6,121 bases of DNA, taken from an uncultured Actinomyces sp. GTDB taxonomy: Bacteria; Actinomycetota; Actinomycetes; Actinomycetales; Actinomycetaceae. The notes below the pieces were generated by a model that worked only from the letters and a program-made list of their open reading frames with translations, had not been told where the DNA came from and did not search any database. Shown here piece by piece: positions 1-5,516 of this stretch. Within the stretch, counting starts at the first letter, position 1. Each line of letters opens with the position of its first letter. The position numbers and the translations under genes were made by a program. The stretch is taken from positions 1 to 6,121 of the forward strand of contig CALLSD010000033.1 of NCBI GenBank assembly GCA_938014245.1, in the 5' to 3' direction.

Positions 1-819
1 AGCCTGGTCGGAGGTGAAGCGCACGTTGGTGTGCCACATGCCCGCGCCCTGGATGGTCAGGTCAGAGTGGTCTAGGCCAATCTTGCGGCCGAACTCCCAC
101 GTGCCTGCGGGAATGTAGACGGTCTTGGAGGTGGCTGCCGCCTGGTTCATCGCCCAGACGAGCGCGTCGGAGTCGTCGACGCCGTCGCCGGGCTTGGCCC
201 CCTGATAGTCAGTTACGCTCACGGCGCCTTCGGGGCGCTCGATGGCGGGAACAGCCTGCTCAAGCTCGATGAAGTCGATGCCGTAGGCCTTCTGGTCGTC
301 GCCGACCTTGACGATCTGAATATGATCATCTTTCTGTATCTGGCGACCGATGAGGGTGTGGACCTCGTCGAAACGGAAGCGCGCCTTCGTGCCTTCTCCC
401 GGCTCGTCGTACACGTGGTCGCCGCCAACGTACTGCCAGGCTGTCTCGGAGGAGAGGTCGAGGGTCGCGACGGTCTCGTTGTTAACGCGCACGTCGACAC
501 GACCGGAGGTGTGATCCGGCAGGGTGAAGCGCATGTCGAGGGCGTTGGCCGCGGTCGTCGCGGTGAAGTCCACGGAGGAGTTCTTGCCGTTCAGGGCCAC
601 GTAGGACTGGCCAGAGGCCTCGATGGCCGTCGACTCGATGTCGTCGGAGCGCTCGAGCGTCGTCCCGTCGGATCGGCTCGCCTCCTCGGCCTCGTATCGC
701 GTGTAGGGGACGCTCGCGCCGTACTGGTCGTCGGCCGCGACCGCACTGGGGACCAGTGCGGGCACCAGCGCAATGACGCCGAGCAGGCCTGCTCCGGCGA
801 CAAATGGTCCGCGTTTCAT
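1..819 (-). CDS. Secreted carbohydrate-binding / beta-helix protein, mycodextranase (GH87)-like, 3' end outside window
   Basis: The 273 visible codons are open to the left edge. The start ATG at 819 opens a clear Sec signal peptide: K2, R3, a hydrophobic core at about 6-24, and a cleavage site after AVA at 26-28, so the protein is exported. Residues about 38-190 look like a carbohydrate-binding module of the CBM6/CBM35 beta-sandwich type: an early YEAEEA (42-47), SGQSYVALNG (69-78), and a closing YGIDFIELE (179-187). From about 200 a right-handed parallel beta-helix starts in pectate-lyase-3/GH87 style, with KPGDGVDDSDAL at 209-220, VYIPAGTWEFG at 234-244 and LTIQGAGMWHTNV at 254-266. This order matches actinobacterial mycodextranase or alpha-1,3-glucanase proteins, but the catalytic part is outside, so the enzyme class and substrate are inferred. 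Its GC content (63-68% in sampled lines) and its own promoter separate it from the toxin island upstream. A weak GAGAG lies just before the ATG; AAGGGG is 12 nt away. Confidence 0.82.
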   Translation of the reverse strand, partial: MKRGPFVAGAGLLGVIALVPALVPSAVAADDQYGASVPYTRYEAEEASRSDGTTLERSDDIESTAIEASGQSYVALNGKNSSVDFTATTAANALDMRFTLPDHTSGRVDVRVNNETVATLDLSSETAWQYVGGDHVYDEPGEGTKARFRFDEVHTLIGRQIQKDDHIQIVKVGDDQKAYGIDFIELEQAVPAIERPEGAVSVTDYQGAKPGDGVDDSDALVWAMNQAAATSKTVYIPAGTWEFGRKIGLDHSDLTIQGAGMWHTNVRFTSDQA

Positions 820-847
820 CTGACTCTCAAGCCCCTTTTCATGCCCT

Positions 848-871
848 GAAGGGCGCTCGAAGCGCCGCTTC
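848..871 (-). repeat. Strong hairpin in the leader of the secreted protein gene
   Basis: A perfect 6-bp inverted repeat, GGCGCT (852-857) and AGCGCC (861-866), surrounds a 3-nt loop. A further 4 bp (GAAG 848-851 with CTTC 868-871) pair if the single base at 867 bulges out, giving about 10 bp of stem. It lies between the candidate promoter and the start codon at 819, so it would be in the 5' untranslated leader. No U-run follows in either direction, which argues against an intrinsic terminator. It could be an operator or an mRNA structure. Confidence 0.5.
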
Positions 872-908
872 ACTCCTAGGTTCCGCTTGTTGGAAGGAAC
901 CCGGGGAC

Positions 909-935
909 ATAGTAGCAGAATCTGACCACTGTCAA
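909..935 (-). promoter_or_regulatory. Candidate sigma70-type promoter for the secreted protein gene
   Basis: On the minus strand a perfect -35 box TTGACA (930-935) is followed after 15 nt by TACTAT (909-914), a 4/6 match to the -10 consensus. The overlapping TATGTC (906-911) at an 18-nt spacing is the alternative -10. The leader to the ATG at 819 would be about 85 nt. The 15-nt spacer is short, so the exact -10 is uncertain; the -35 is the strong part of the call. Confidence 0.42.
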
Positions 936-1143
936 AGAGTTGCTCAGAAATTTCCGCAGTGAAGAACCGTGAAATACCAACAAATACGCAGCACACCAAT
1001 ATTCGCACTGTAAATATGAATGTGAGATTCCGATGCGATGGCAGGGATTGCGGACGCGGCGACGAGGCCACGGCCGTTACTGCGCGCAAGGCGCTTGCCG
1101 CCGGCGCGACACTCCAACGACACTGCGCCTGGCACGCTTGCTA

Positions 1144-1731
1144 TCACCTCAGATAGGGGCGCCCAAGCCACTGACGAAGCAGAGGACCGCCGTCGGGCAG
1201 CATATACGCGTTGAGCAGCTCGGAGGGAGTCACGTCGTAGAGCCATGCAAGGGCTACACAGTAACGCGCCCCCGAGGCCTCAAAGTCCAAGTGCTCACCA
1301 TCAGGCCCATCAAGAGCAACGTAACTCCACGCGGGAGTTTCTTGAAGCACCCAACCGGACGGGAGTTCGTCAGCTTTGGTCGGAACACCCAGCACTGGGA
1401 GGCCCAAACTATGACGCAAGATCGACACCGTGTAGTTGACCATTACCTTTTGAGTGAGCTCCATCGACGTCGAATTGAAAAAACCCTGCGTTCTCACCTG
1501 ACCGCGCTCCTCTTCATCGAAACAGTAATTGCCGTCCTCCAACCACAACACCGCACTCTCACTGAACGCATTGTCAATCGAAAGGCCAGTACGCCCCCAT
1601 TTGAAACCGTTACGCACCTTAACCCGAGTGTGCTGGTTCATGACCGCCGCATACTCGTCCAGGAAGGCCATCGGATCTTTCTCTTCCCCGGATGCACCTC
1701 TCTTAAAGAACCTTCCCAACGCGTTCAACAC
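1144..1731 (-). CDS. Immunity-like protein, third paralogue of the array (195 aa)
   Basis: A cytosolic protein with no signal peptide or membrane segment. It shares with the two other immunity-like genes the C-terminal signature LL-x-AY-x3-DGGPLL-x-QW (here in SELLNAYMLPDGGPLLRQW), preceded by a Trp-rich beta-type region with a SGW at about 125-127. I read it as a predicted immunity protein against a TNT-type toxin. The Imm61 class is my best recollection of such a family, not proven here. The start is a GTG at 1731, chosen because a full AGGAGG lies 6 nt upstream; an in-frame ATG at 1671 has no comparable ribosome site. It has no toxin gene directly upstream, only the second immunity gene 67 nt away, so it looks like an extra, stockpiled immunity gene. 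It has an N-terminal extension of about 20 residues (basic, then Glu/Asp) that the others lack. Confidence 0.75.
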   Translation of the reverse strand: MLNALGRFFKRGASGEEKDPMAFLDEYAAVMNQHTRVKVRNGFKWGRTGLSIDNAFSESAVLWLEDGNYCFDEEERGQVRTQGFFNSTSMELTQKVMVNYTVSILRHSLGLPVLGVPTKADELPSGWVLQETPAWSYVALDGPDGEHLDFEASGARYCVALAWLYDVTPSELLNAYMLPDGGPLLRQWLGRPYLR

Positions 1732-1737
1732 TGTCTT

Positions 1738-1743
1738 CCTCCT
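1738..1743 (-). promoter_or_regulatory. Consensus Shine-Dalgarno that sets the GTG start at 1731
   Basis: AGGAGG on the minus strand, 6 nt before GTG 1731, inside GAGGAGGAAG. It is the best ribosome site in the island. It implies that the last immunity gene is translated independently and well, even though it has the non-ATG start and is the most distal gene. Confidence 0.7.
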
Positions 1744-1798
1744 CAGGGGTGAAAATTACAGATCTTCTCGTCAGCGACCCGTCTCGACACCGACGACG

Positions 1799-2314
1799 TC
1801 AGGAAAGCCACTCGCGTAGAAACGGGCCCCCTGATGGATCCATATATCCAGCGAGGAGTTCATCGAAATCAATTTGCATCACCTGGGACAGTTGATTGAG
1901 TTCCGGATGCAACGGGAAGATTGTGCGCATCTCCATCGGAATATATGCGCCGTCAAGGGTTAGGCGACCGGTGATAGGGGTCAGCTGCTCGAAGCCCCAC
2001 TGGGCCGACACGCTCTCCAGCCCCGCAGGGACATCGATTCGCGGCCACCCGCGGCGCCACCGTGCTTTTCCACCGATGCGCATGATCGCCCATTTCAACA
2101 TGATCTCGCCATAGTCGCTAATCATGGTCGGAACGCGCGCTTCAGCGTATTCACTTTCACCATAAAAAGCCTGCGGATAACTATCCCCATTGTCCCAGAT
2201 GTGCTGCCAAAAACGACCATGATCCCAAGTAATGGCGATACCGTTTCCATTATACAGTTGAACATGAGCATCAGAAGACTCAGCAAAGTCCACAAGATAA
2301 GAGGTAACTGACAT
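1799..2314 (-). CDS. Immunity-like protein paired with the orphan TNT cassette (171 aa)
   Basis: A predicted cytosolic immunity protein. The start ATG at 2314 overlaps the stop of the orphan TNT gene as TGATG, so the two are probably translationally coupled, a typical toxin-immunity junction. An upstream in-frame start at 2356 would run into the TNT gene and is not preferred. The C-terminus carries the array signature, DELLAGYMDPSGGPFLREW, close to the other two immunity-like genes. The middle has a Trp/Arg-rich stretch (KARWRRGWPRIDVP) matching the place where the first immunity gene has RRKGWPFSP. The N-terminal third (SYLVDFAESSDAHVQL) aligns with GDLKEFCERLKDETILVDM of the first. It is likely specific for the orphan TNT domain just upstream. 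The Imm61-like family name is tentative. Confidence 0.78.
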   Translation of the reverse strand: MSVTSYLVDFAESSDAHVQLYNGNGIAITWDHGRFWQHIWDNGDSYPQAFYGESEYAEARVPTMISDYGEIMLKWAIMRIGGKARWRRGWPRIDVPAGLESVSAQWGFEQLTPITGRLTLDGAYIPMEMRTIFPLHPELNQLSQVMQIDFDELLAGYMDPSGGPFLREWLS

Positions 2315-2799
2315 CAACCATTCACCCAACCCTCGAGAATTCCTAACTGTACACACTCATTTGCTGTAAGCACATAATCCCCTGCCAAAAACTGAACCTG
2401 ACGAGCGCCACCAGGCAGGTCAAACTGCGGGACATTAATACCGGTCCGAACGTAGAACCCCGACGGAAGCTCACGAATCACATACTGATAATACGGATCG
2501 TGCAGCGAGTATACATCCAAAGCCCTCTCCTCAAAAGAGAAAGGTTTACGATTGGGAACTAGCTGCCAAAAATACTTTCCACGCGGGAGTCCAAGACGAT
2601 CAACAAACGACCCATATAAGCCCACAAACTCCTCGAGAGACGCATAATAGCTCACCGTTGCGCGATCCATCCCAGCCAAAACTTTATCACTATCAGGATT
2701 AAAGCGCAAAACTCCTTCAGATCGACGACCACGCACATTCACGTCATACACATTATCCTCCATAACATTGAACATAAAAGATCGGCTTTCCATTTTCAT
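2314..2799 (-). CDS. Orphan TNT-like (NAD+ glycohydrolase type) toxin domain without export domain (161 aa)
   Basis: From residue about 35 to the end this is a TNT (DUF4237-type) domain, the fold of the M. tuberculosis CpnT toxin tip that hydrolyses NAD+. Landmarks: DRLG at 67-70, GKYF at 74-77, FEERAL at 89-94, SLHDPYYQY at 98-106, LPSGF at 111-115 and LPGGARQV at 128-135. The Gln in that last motif (Q134) is at the place of the catalytically important TNT Gln. It aligns along its length with the tip of the main toxin, and it keeps the C-terminal helix (NECVQLGILEGW) that the main toxin lacks. There is no WXG or other export region, so it resembles a displaced toxin tip held with its immunity gene, which overlaps its stop. 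Start unsure: ATG 2799 lacks a ribosome site; TTG 2817, ATG 2793, 2775 and 2763 are alternatives, and in-frame stops at 2832 and 2847 limit extension. It could be a silent cassette rather than an expressed gene. Confidence 0.72.
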   Translation of the reverse strand: MKMESRSFMFNVMEDNVYDVNVRGRRSEGVLRFNPDSDKVLAGMDRATVSYYASLEEFVGLYGSFVDRLGLPRGKYFWQLVPNRKPFSFEERALDVYSLHDPYYQYVIRELPSGFYVRTGINVPQFDLPGGARQVQFLAGDYVLTANECVQLGILEGWVNG

Positions 2800-2865
2800 A
2801 ATGAAAAAACACTTCAAGCTTCCAACAAGCTAGTATCCCTTCCCTCAAAGAATCCTGCCATTAAT

Positions 2866-2875
2866 CCCCCCCCCC
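2866..2875 (-). repeat. Run of ten G (ten C on the plus strand) upstream of the orphan TNT cassette
   Basis: An uninterrupted ten-base homopolymer in the 103-nt gap between the first immunity gene and the orphan TNT gene. Such runs slip during replication and often underlie phase variation, and they also cause sequencing length errors. It is not inside a supported reading frame here, so if it matters it would more likely act on transcription or on an upstream fusion. Confidence 0.85.
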
Positions 2876-2902
2876 GTAACACTCCATTCCACCAGACAAA
2901 CC

Positions 2903-3364
2903 TCAAGAGGTCCACGCAGACAACAAACCACCATTCTTACTTACATAAGCATCCAGCAGCTGTTCCGGACTTAGATCATGAGCCCAAGACAACTTATCCG
3001 CATACCCATCAATATCACAATCAATGAGACTTCCTTTTCGCCCATAGAGCGGACTAAAGGGCCACCCTTTCCTGCGAGCAGGAAATACGATCTTCGGATA
3101 GCGTAAAGCAGACCTCACAAGAGGACACTTCACCAAAACTAAAACCTTGAAAGCCAAAGCGCGGTCAGTGGTTGAAAATGTCCGATAGAATTCCCCGCGC
3201 TCAAACCCACCAAACTGATAGTATCCCTCTGTCACCTGAAGTTTACACAAAGGAACGCCTTGCCATTTTGAATAGAAGAGAACACCTGACTCAGTCATGT
3301 CGACTAAGATAGTCTCATCTTTAAGACGCTCACAGAATTCCTTAAGGTCTCCAAGAAAACACAT
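2903..3364 (-). CDS. Immunity-like protein for the main TNT toxin (153 aa)
   Basis: The first immunity gene after the toxin and probably its cognate protector, acting in the cytosol; no signal peptide or membrane segment. The start ATG at 3364 is chosen over in-frame ATGs at 3427 and 3424: AGGGGG lies 7 nt upstream, the longer form would overlap the toxin, and alignment with the second immunity protein begins here. Visible parts: GDLKEFCERL near the start, a basic RRKGWPFSP region, and the C-terminal LSPEQLLDAYVSKNGGLLSAW, a variant of the signature in the two other immunity-like genes. The family (perhaps Imm61, functionally like the M. tuberculosis IFT protein that binds TNT) is inferred from position and shared motifs. 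The region is AT-rich (42-45% GC in sampled lines) compared with the flanking housekeeping-style genes. Confidence 0.78.
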   Translation of the reverse strand: MCFLGDLKEFCERLKDETILVDMTESGVLFYSKWQGVPLCKLQVTEGYYQFGGFERGEFYRTFSTTDRALAFKVLVLVKCPLVRSALRYPKIVFPARRKGWPFSPLYGRKGSLIDCDIDGYADKLSWAHDLSPEQLLDAYVSKNGGLLSAWTS

Positions 3365-3371
3365 CCCATTT

Positions 3372-3377
3372 CCCCCT
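3372..3377 (-). promoter_or_regulatory. Shine-Dalgarno deciding the first immunity gene start
   Basis: AGGGGG on the minus strand, 7 nt before ATG 3364, within the 37-nt gap after the toxin stop. It supports the shorter 153-aa protein over a 174-aa form overlapping the toxin. Confidence 0.65.
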
Positions 3378-3401
3378 AAATATCTTATGGTCGAGCATTT
3401 C

Positions 3402-4775
3402 CTAAATAGAAGCAGGCTTCCCATCATCTTTTATGATTCTCAACTGTCGCGCACCTCCAGGCTGCTCCCCCCAAGCTGCTGCATGCCCCGTTTCGATCTT
3501 CCACCCATCGGGCAGCTTCGCATTCCATCTGAATTTGTACCGGTAATAGTGATCGTGAAGCGAATGCGGTTCTAATGATCGTTCTTCAAATGACGCCGGC
3601 CGACCATTTTCAACTACGCCGAGATACTTTCCACCAGGATGTCCGATGCGATCCAGGTCCCTACCATGGTCCTTTACGTACTCTTTCACTGAAGAGTAGA
3701 ATACTCGACCTTCCTCGTCATAACCATCATTTTCCGGCCATTTTACCATCCATTCCCATTGCTTAGCATCATTGTTGTACCCCCAATATTTATGCTCCTC
3801 GAACCACTCTTCATAGGTATAGGATGAGCCATCCTCATGAACTCCAAGAACTTTCGTCGGGTCATCAACAAGGTCTGCACCTCGCACCCGTTTTGCCAGA
3901 CCAACTTGTGGCGGGTCAACCGATTCATCCTGATATGAATTATGTGGAACGAGTGAGGCCACGTCATGACCATCCTTAGGGGCTGACGGCAGGTCAGTAT
4001 CCCCGGCTCCGCTCTGCGGGTTGTGAACCACTGGGTTGCGAGTTTTCCATTTATCGGCTATATCATCTAGTCCATGTTTACGGAGATACTCTTCAAGTCG
4101 ACTGGATATATGACCACCACTTCGCTCCGCAATCTGCACAACATCGTCGATTACTCTCGGGAGATGGGTCGCGGCTCCTATTCCCATATCCCGCAGCATC
4201 ATGCCTTCACCAATGACGGGTAAGGATTCAAGCACTGCAGCAGCCCGAGCCGCATTTCCACCGCCAGCGGTGAGCGCAGCAAGAACTGCAGCCGGAACAA
4301 GTTCACCAAGTGCGGCACCGGGATCGTCTTCCCATCCTTCAGCATTGATCAACGCGTCCCACATTTTCTTCGCGAAGCCTGTCGGGTCTGCCATGATCGC
4401 GTCACGTAGCGCAAACAAGTCCTCGGGTGAGATTTTGTTCTGTTTCTGCTTCGCTTGCAATTCGTCCCAGGTGATCCACCCCAGCATGTACCGTCCATAG
4501 TCACGCATCCCCTCAAGAGCTAATCCATACTGCATGGAGAGTAGGCCCCATACGCCATCAAAGATGCCCGCTCCCATGCGTTTCATGAAATGAACGGGGG
4601 CCCACGACGGATCCGGAGAACGGTTAGCCTGCTCATAGAGAATCTGAGAAAGAGTTTCACCGGCAGCATCCGTATCGCTCACTGCTGCTTCGAAGTCGGC
4701 GACCGCCTGCGCTTGCTTCGCCTCACCAGGTCTCGTATCCCGTTCTGGATGATACGACAGATCTACCTCAGGCAT
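3402..4775 (-). CDS. Main T7SS polymorphic toxin: middle region plus C-terminal TNT domain (frame-shifted distal part)
   Basis: 457 aa from ATG 4775, but the same frame stays protein-like upstream to about 4850 (EAALAEQKWAAEHPKIG), so this is most likely the distal part of a longer gene starting at 5164. Residues 1-60 are Ala/Glu-rich and helical. 60-130 have several Trp and Met, including MLGWITWDEL at 97-106. 152-182 are Ala-rich and hydrophobic, typical of pre-toxin regions. 245-300 are a polar linker. About 340-457 are a TNT domain: WPENDGY 346-352, DRIG 375-378, GGKYLG 381-386, SFEERSL 395-401, HDHYYRYK 407-414, LPDGW 421-425, WGEQPGGARQL 435-445 with the key Gln at 444. The known TNT activity is NAD+ hydrolysis in the target cytosol. 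The end looks short: the stop TAG at 3402 comes before the last helix found in the orphan TNT, and the same frame continues after it with EMLDHKIF. No ribosome site is seen for ATG 4775. Confidence 0.8.
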   Translation of the reverse strand: MPEVDLSYHPERDTRPGEAKQAQAVADFEAAVSDTDAAGETLSQILYEQANRSPDPSWAPVHFMKRMGAGIFDGVWGLLSMQYGLALEGMRDYGRYMLGWITWDELQAKQKQNKISPEDLFALRDAIMADPTGFAKKMWDALINAEGWEDDPGAALGELVPAAVLAALTAGGGNAARAAAVLESLPVIGEGMMLRDMGIGAATHLPRVIDDVVQIAERSGGHISSRLEEYLRKHGLDDIADKWKTRNPVVHNPQSGAGDTDLPSAPKDGHDVASLVPHNSYQDESVDPPQVGLAKRVRGADLVDDPTKVLGVHEDGSSYTYEEWFEEHKYWGYNNDAKQWEWMVKWPENDGYDEEGRVFYSSVKEYVKDHGRDLDRIGHPGGKYLGVVENGRPASFEERSLEPHSLHDHYYRYKFRWNAKLPDGWKIETGHAAAWGEQPGGARQLRIIKDDGKPASI

Positions 4776-5164
4776 TCCGAATATACCGATCTTCGGGTGT
4801 TCGGCTGCCCACTTCTGTTCCGCGAGAGCCGCTTCAACGGCGGCGATCCCTCTTCGTACGCGACTTTAGCTTCAGAAGCACGCGTTTGAGCTTGCTCGAG
4901 CGCCGACGCGTAGGCTTCCCAGGCATCTGCGGCACGGCCGAAAGTCGCTGAGGCGCACCACCATTTTTCCGGCTGTAGCTTGAAATGTTCATGAAAACGC
5001 TCAGCTGCACGCCCACTCCAGCCAGACACTGAAATCTCTTGCAATGACCACGCGATTCTCTCAAAATCGGACGCACGATCACGCATGACAGCAATCCGCC
5101 CACGGATGGCAGCAGGATCGCCCTTGATCTCAAATGTCGGAGCACCTTTATGTGTCACACTCAC
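4763..5164 (-). CDS. N-terminal T7SS export (WXG-like) domain of the main toxin (frame-shifted proximal part, 133 aa)
   Basis: The start GTG at 5164 follows AAGGGG by 7 nt and lies one base after the stop of the upstream gene. Residues 10-105 match the T7SS-signal type of N-terminal domain in large actinobacterial exported toxins: IKGDPAAIRG (13-22), a long helix, SGWSGRAAERF (47-57) with the WxG turn, QPEKWW at 64-69, and AADAWEAYASALEQAQ (78-93). This helical hairpin is the part recognised by the secretion machine. After residue 105 the tail (SPPLKRLSRNRSGQ...) is low-quality sequence caused by the frame break near 4850. As written it is a 133-aa protein whose stop overlaps the internal ATG 4775 by 13 nt. 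The alternative, a true separate WXG protein followed by a reinitiated toxin body, is possible but fits the downstream sequence less well. Confidence 0.8.
   Translation of the reverse strand: MSVTHKGAPTFEIKGDPAAIRGRIAVMRDRASDFERIAWSLQEISVSGWSGRAAERFHEHFKLQPEKWWCASATFGRAADAWEAYASALEQAQTRASEAKVAYEEGSPPLKRLSRNRSGQPNTRRSVYSECLR
4848..4850 (-). other. Likely frameshift site joining the two halves of the main toxin
   Basis: Up to the GAG codon at 4852-4850 the N-terminal frame looks real (ASEAKVAYEE). From 4850 on, the frame one base back looks real (GIAAVEAALAEQKWAAEH), while the first frame turns into a Ser/Arg/Pro-rich tail and stops at 4763. One extra G in the GGG run at 4848-4850 would join both into one protein of about 587 aa. 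The window in which the switch must occur is bounded by stops at 4866 (distal frame) and 4763 (proximal frame). No canonical X-XXY-YYZ slippery heptamer is present, so a mutation or sequencing deletion is more likely than programmed frameshifting. Confidence 0.75.
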
Positions 5165-5165
5165 G

Positions 5166-5507
5166 CTAAATCCCCTTCACCAGTGGTTCTGTGGAGATAG
5201 CAGCCGCTGCATCACGAGCGCGGGTCATTGCCTCATCACAAGCAGCCATATAGTCAGCGTAGATCCCGGTAACCTTGCCCAGCCGACCAGCTGCTTCGGA
5301 AATATCTCGAAGCATCCCGTTCAGCCCCTGATCCCACTTGGTATTAAAGCTATCCAGTCCCCCTACCACAACAGGATCAGCAACCATTCCAGAGTTGGGC
5401 GTATAGTCTGCAACATCATAGGTTTTATTGCGTTCTTGCAGTTCACTGAGCTTTGTAACCGCTGTGGCTAATGCCTCAAGATCAACCTCAAAATCATGAC
5501 TTGTCAT
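5166..5507 (-). CDS. Small helical WXG100-like protein, probable toxin export partner (113 aa)
   Basis: Mostly helical, no signal peptide. The second half, FNTKWDQGLNGMLRDISEA followed by a long helix with IYADYMAACDEAM, resembles ESX/WXG100-like actinobacterial proteins in which the Trp lies near the helix turn. A start at ATG 5507 gives AGGGGG a 5-nt spacing; the GTG at 5510 directly before it would leave only 2 nt and is disfavoured. It begins 9 nt after the preceding gene and ends one base before the toxin start, so it is tightly co-transcribed and possibly coupled to the toxin. The known parallel is the pair of small Lap proteins that bind and target LXG toxins in Firmicutes; applying that role here is inference. 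A central loop (TYDVADYTPNSG at about 29-40) makes it longer than a plain WXG100 protein. Confidence 0.75.
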   Translation of the reverse strand: MTSHDFEVDLEALATAVTKLSELQERNKTYDVADYTPNSGMVADPVVVGGLDSFNTKWDQGLNGMLRDISEAAGRLGKVTGIYADYMAACDEAMTRARDAAAAISTEPLVKGI

Positions 5508-5516
5508 CACAACCCC

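Larger units (their letters stand above)
820..1143. other. Non-coding stretch between the immunity array and the secreted protein gene
   Basis: About 324 bases without a convincing gene. The part near 820-960 holds the candidate promoter and leader hairpin of the secreted protein gene. About 960-1030 is AT-rich, and about 1030-1143, directly after the last immunity gene, is GC-rich. Open frames here on both strands translate to arginine/alanine-rich or irregular strings with no family signature. A short 5-bp inverted repeat (GCAAG 1086-1090, CTTGC 1094-1098) has no U-tract. The sharp composition change near 1030-1143 may mark the edge of the AT-richer island. Confidence 0.5.

Noticed and set aside
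322..849. Plus-strand open frame of 175 codons opposite the secreted protein gene
   Set aside because: Its protein is Gly/Arg/Val-rich with no family signs, while the minus strand gives a signal peptide, CBM and beta-helix. It is a GC-rich shadow.
1086..1098. Intrinsic terminator after the immunity array (GCAAG-GCG-CTTGC)
   Set aside because: Only 5 bp of stem and no U-tract on either strand.
944..1246. Minus-strand open frame of 100 codons after the immunity array
   Set aside because: It overlaps the 3' end of the immunity gene, is Arg/Ala/Ser-rich in its first half and irregular after that, and has no ribosome site.
1033..1752. Plus-strand open frame of 239 codons opposite the third immunity gene
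   Set aside because: The minus-strand protein shares a clear signature with two paralogues and has a consensus ribosome site; the plus-strand frame has neither.
1755..1760. TGTAAT as a -10 box for a separate promoter of the third immunity gene
   Set aside because: Good -10 match (5/6), but the position 17 nt upstream has no -35-like hexamer; left as unproven.
2814..2861. Tiny 15-codon frame after the ten-G run (MAGFFEGRDTSLLEA)
   Set aside because: G-rich sequence precedes the ATG, but it is too short, matches nothing, and could be a chance frame or a scrap of older toxin linker.
4845..4868. Programmed -1 ribosomal frameshift in the main toxin
   Set aside because: The -1 direction fits, but there is no X-XXY-YYZ slippery heptamer and no obvious stimulatory structure was found by eye; an indel is simpler.
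4834..5145. Second minus-strand frame inside the toxin N-terminal region
   Set aside because: Out of frame with the GDP/WSG export-domain motifs and without a plausible start; a shadow.
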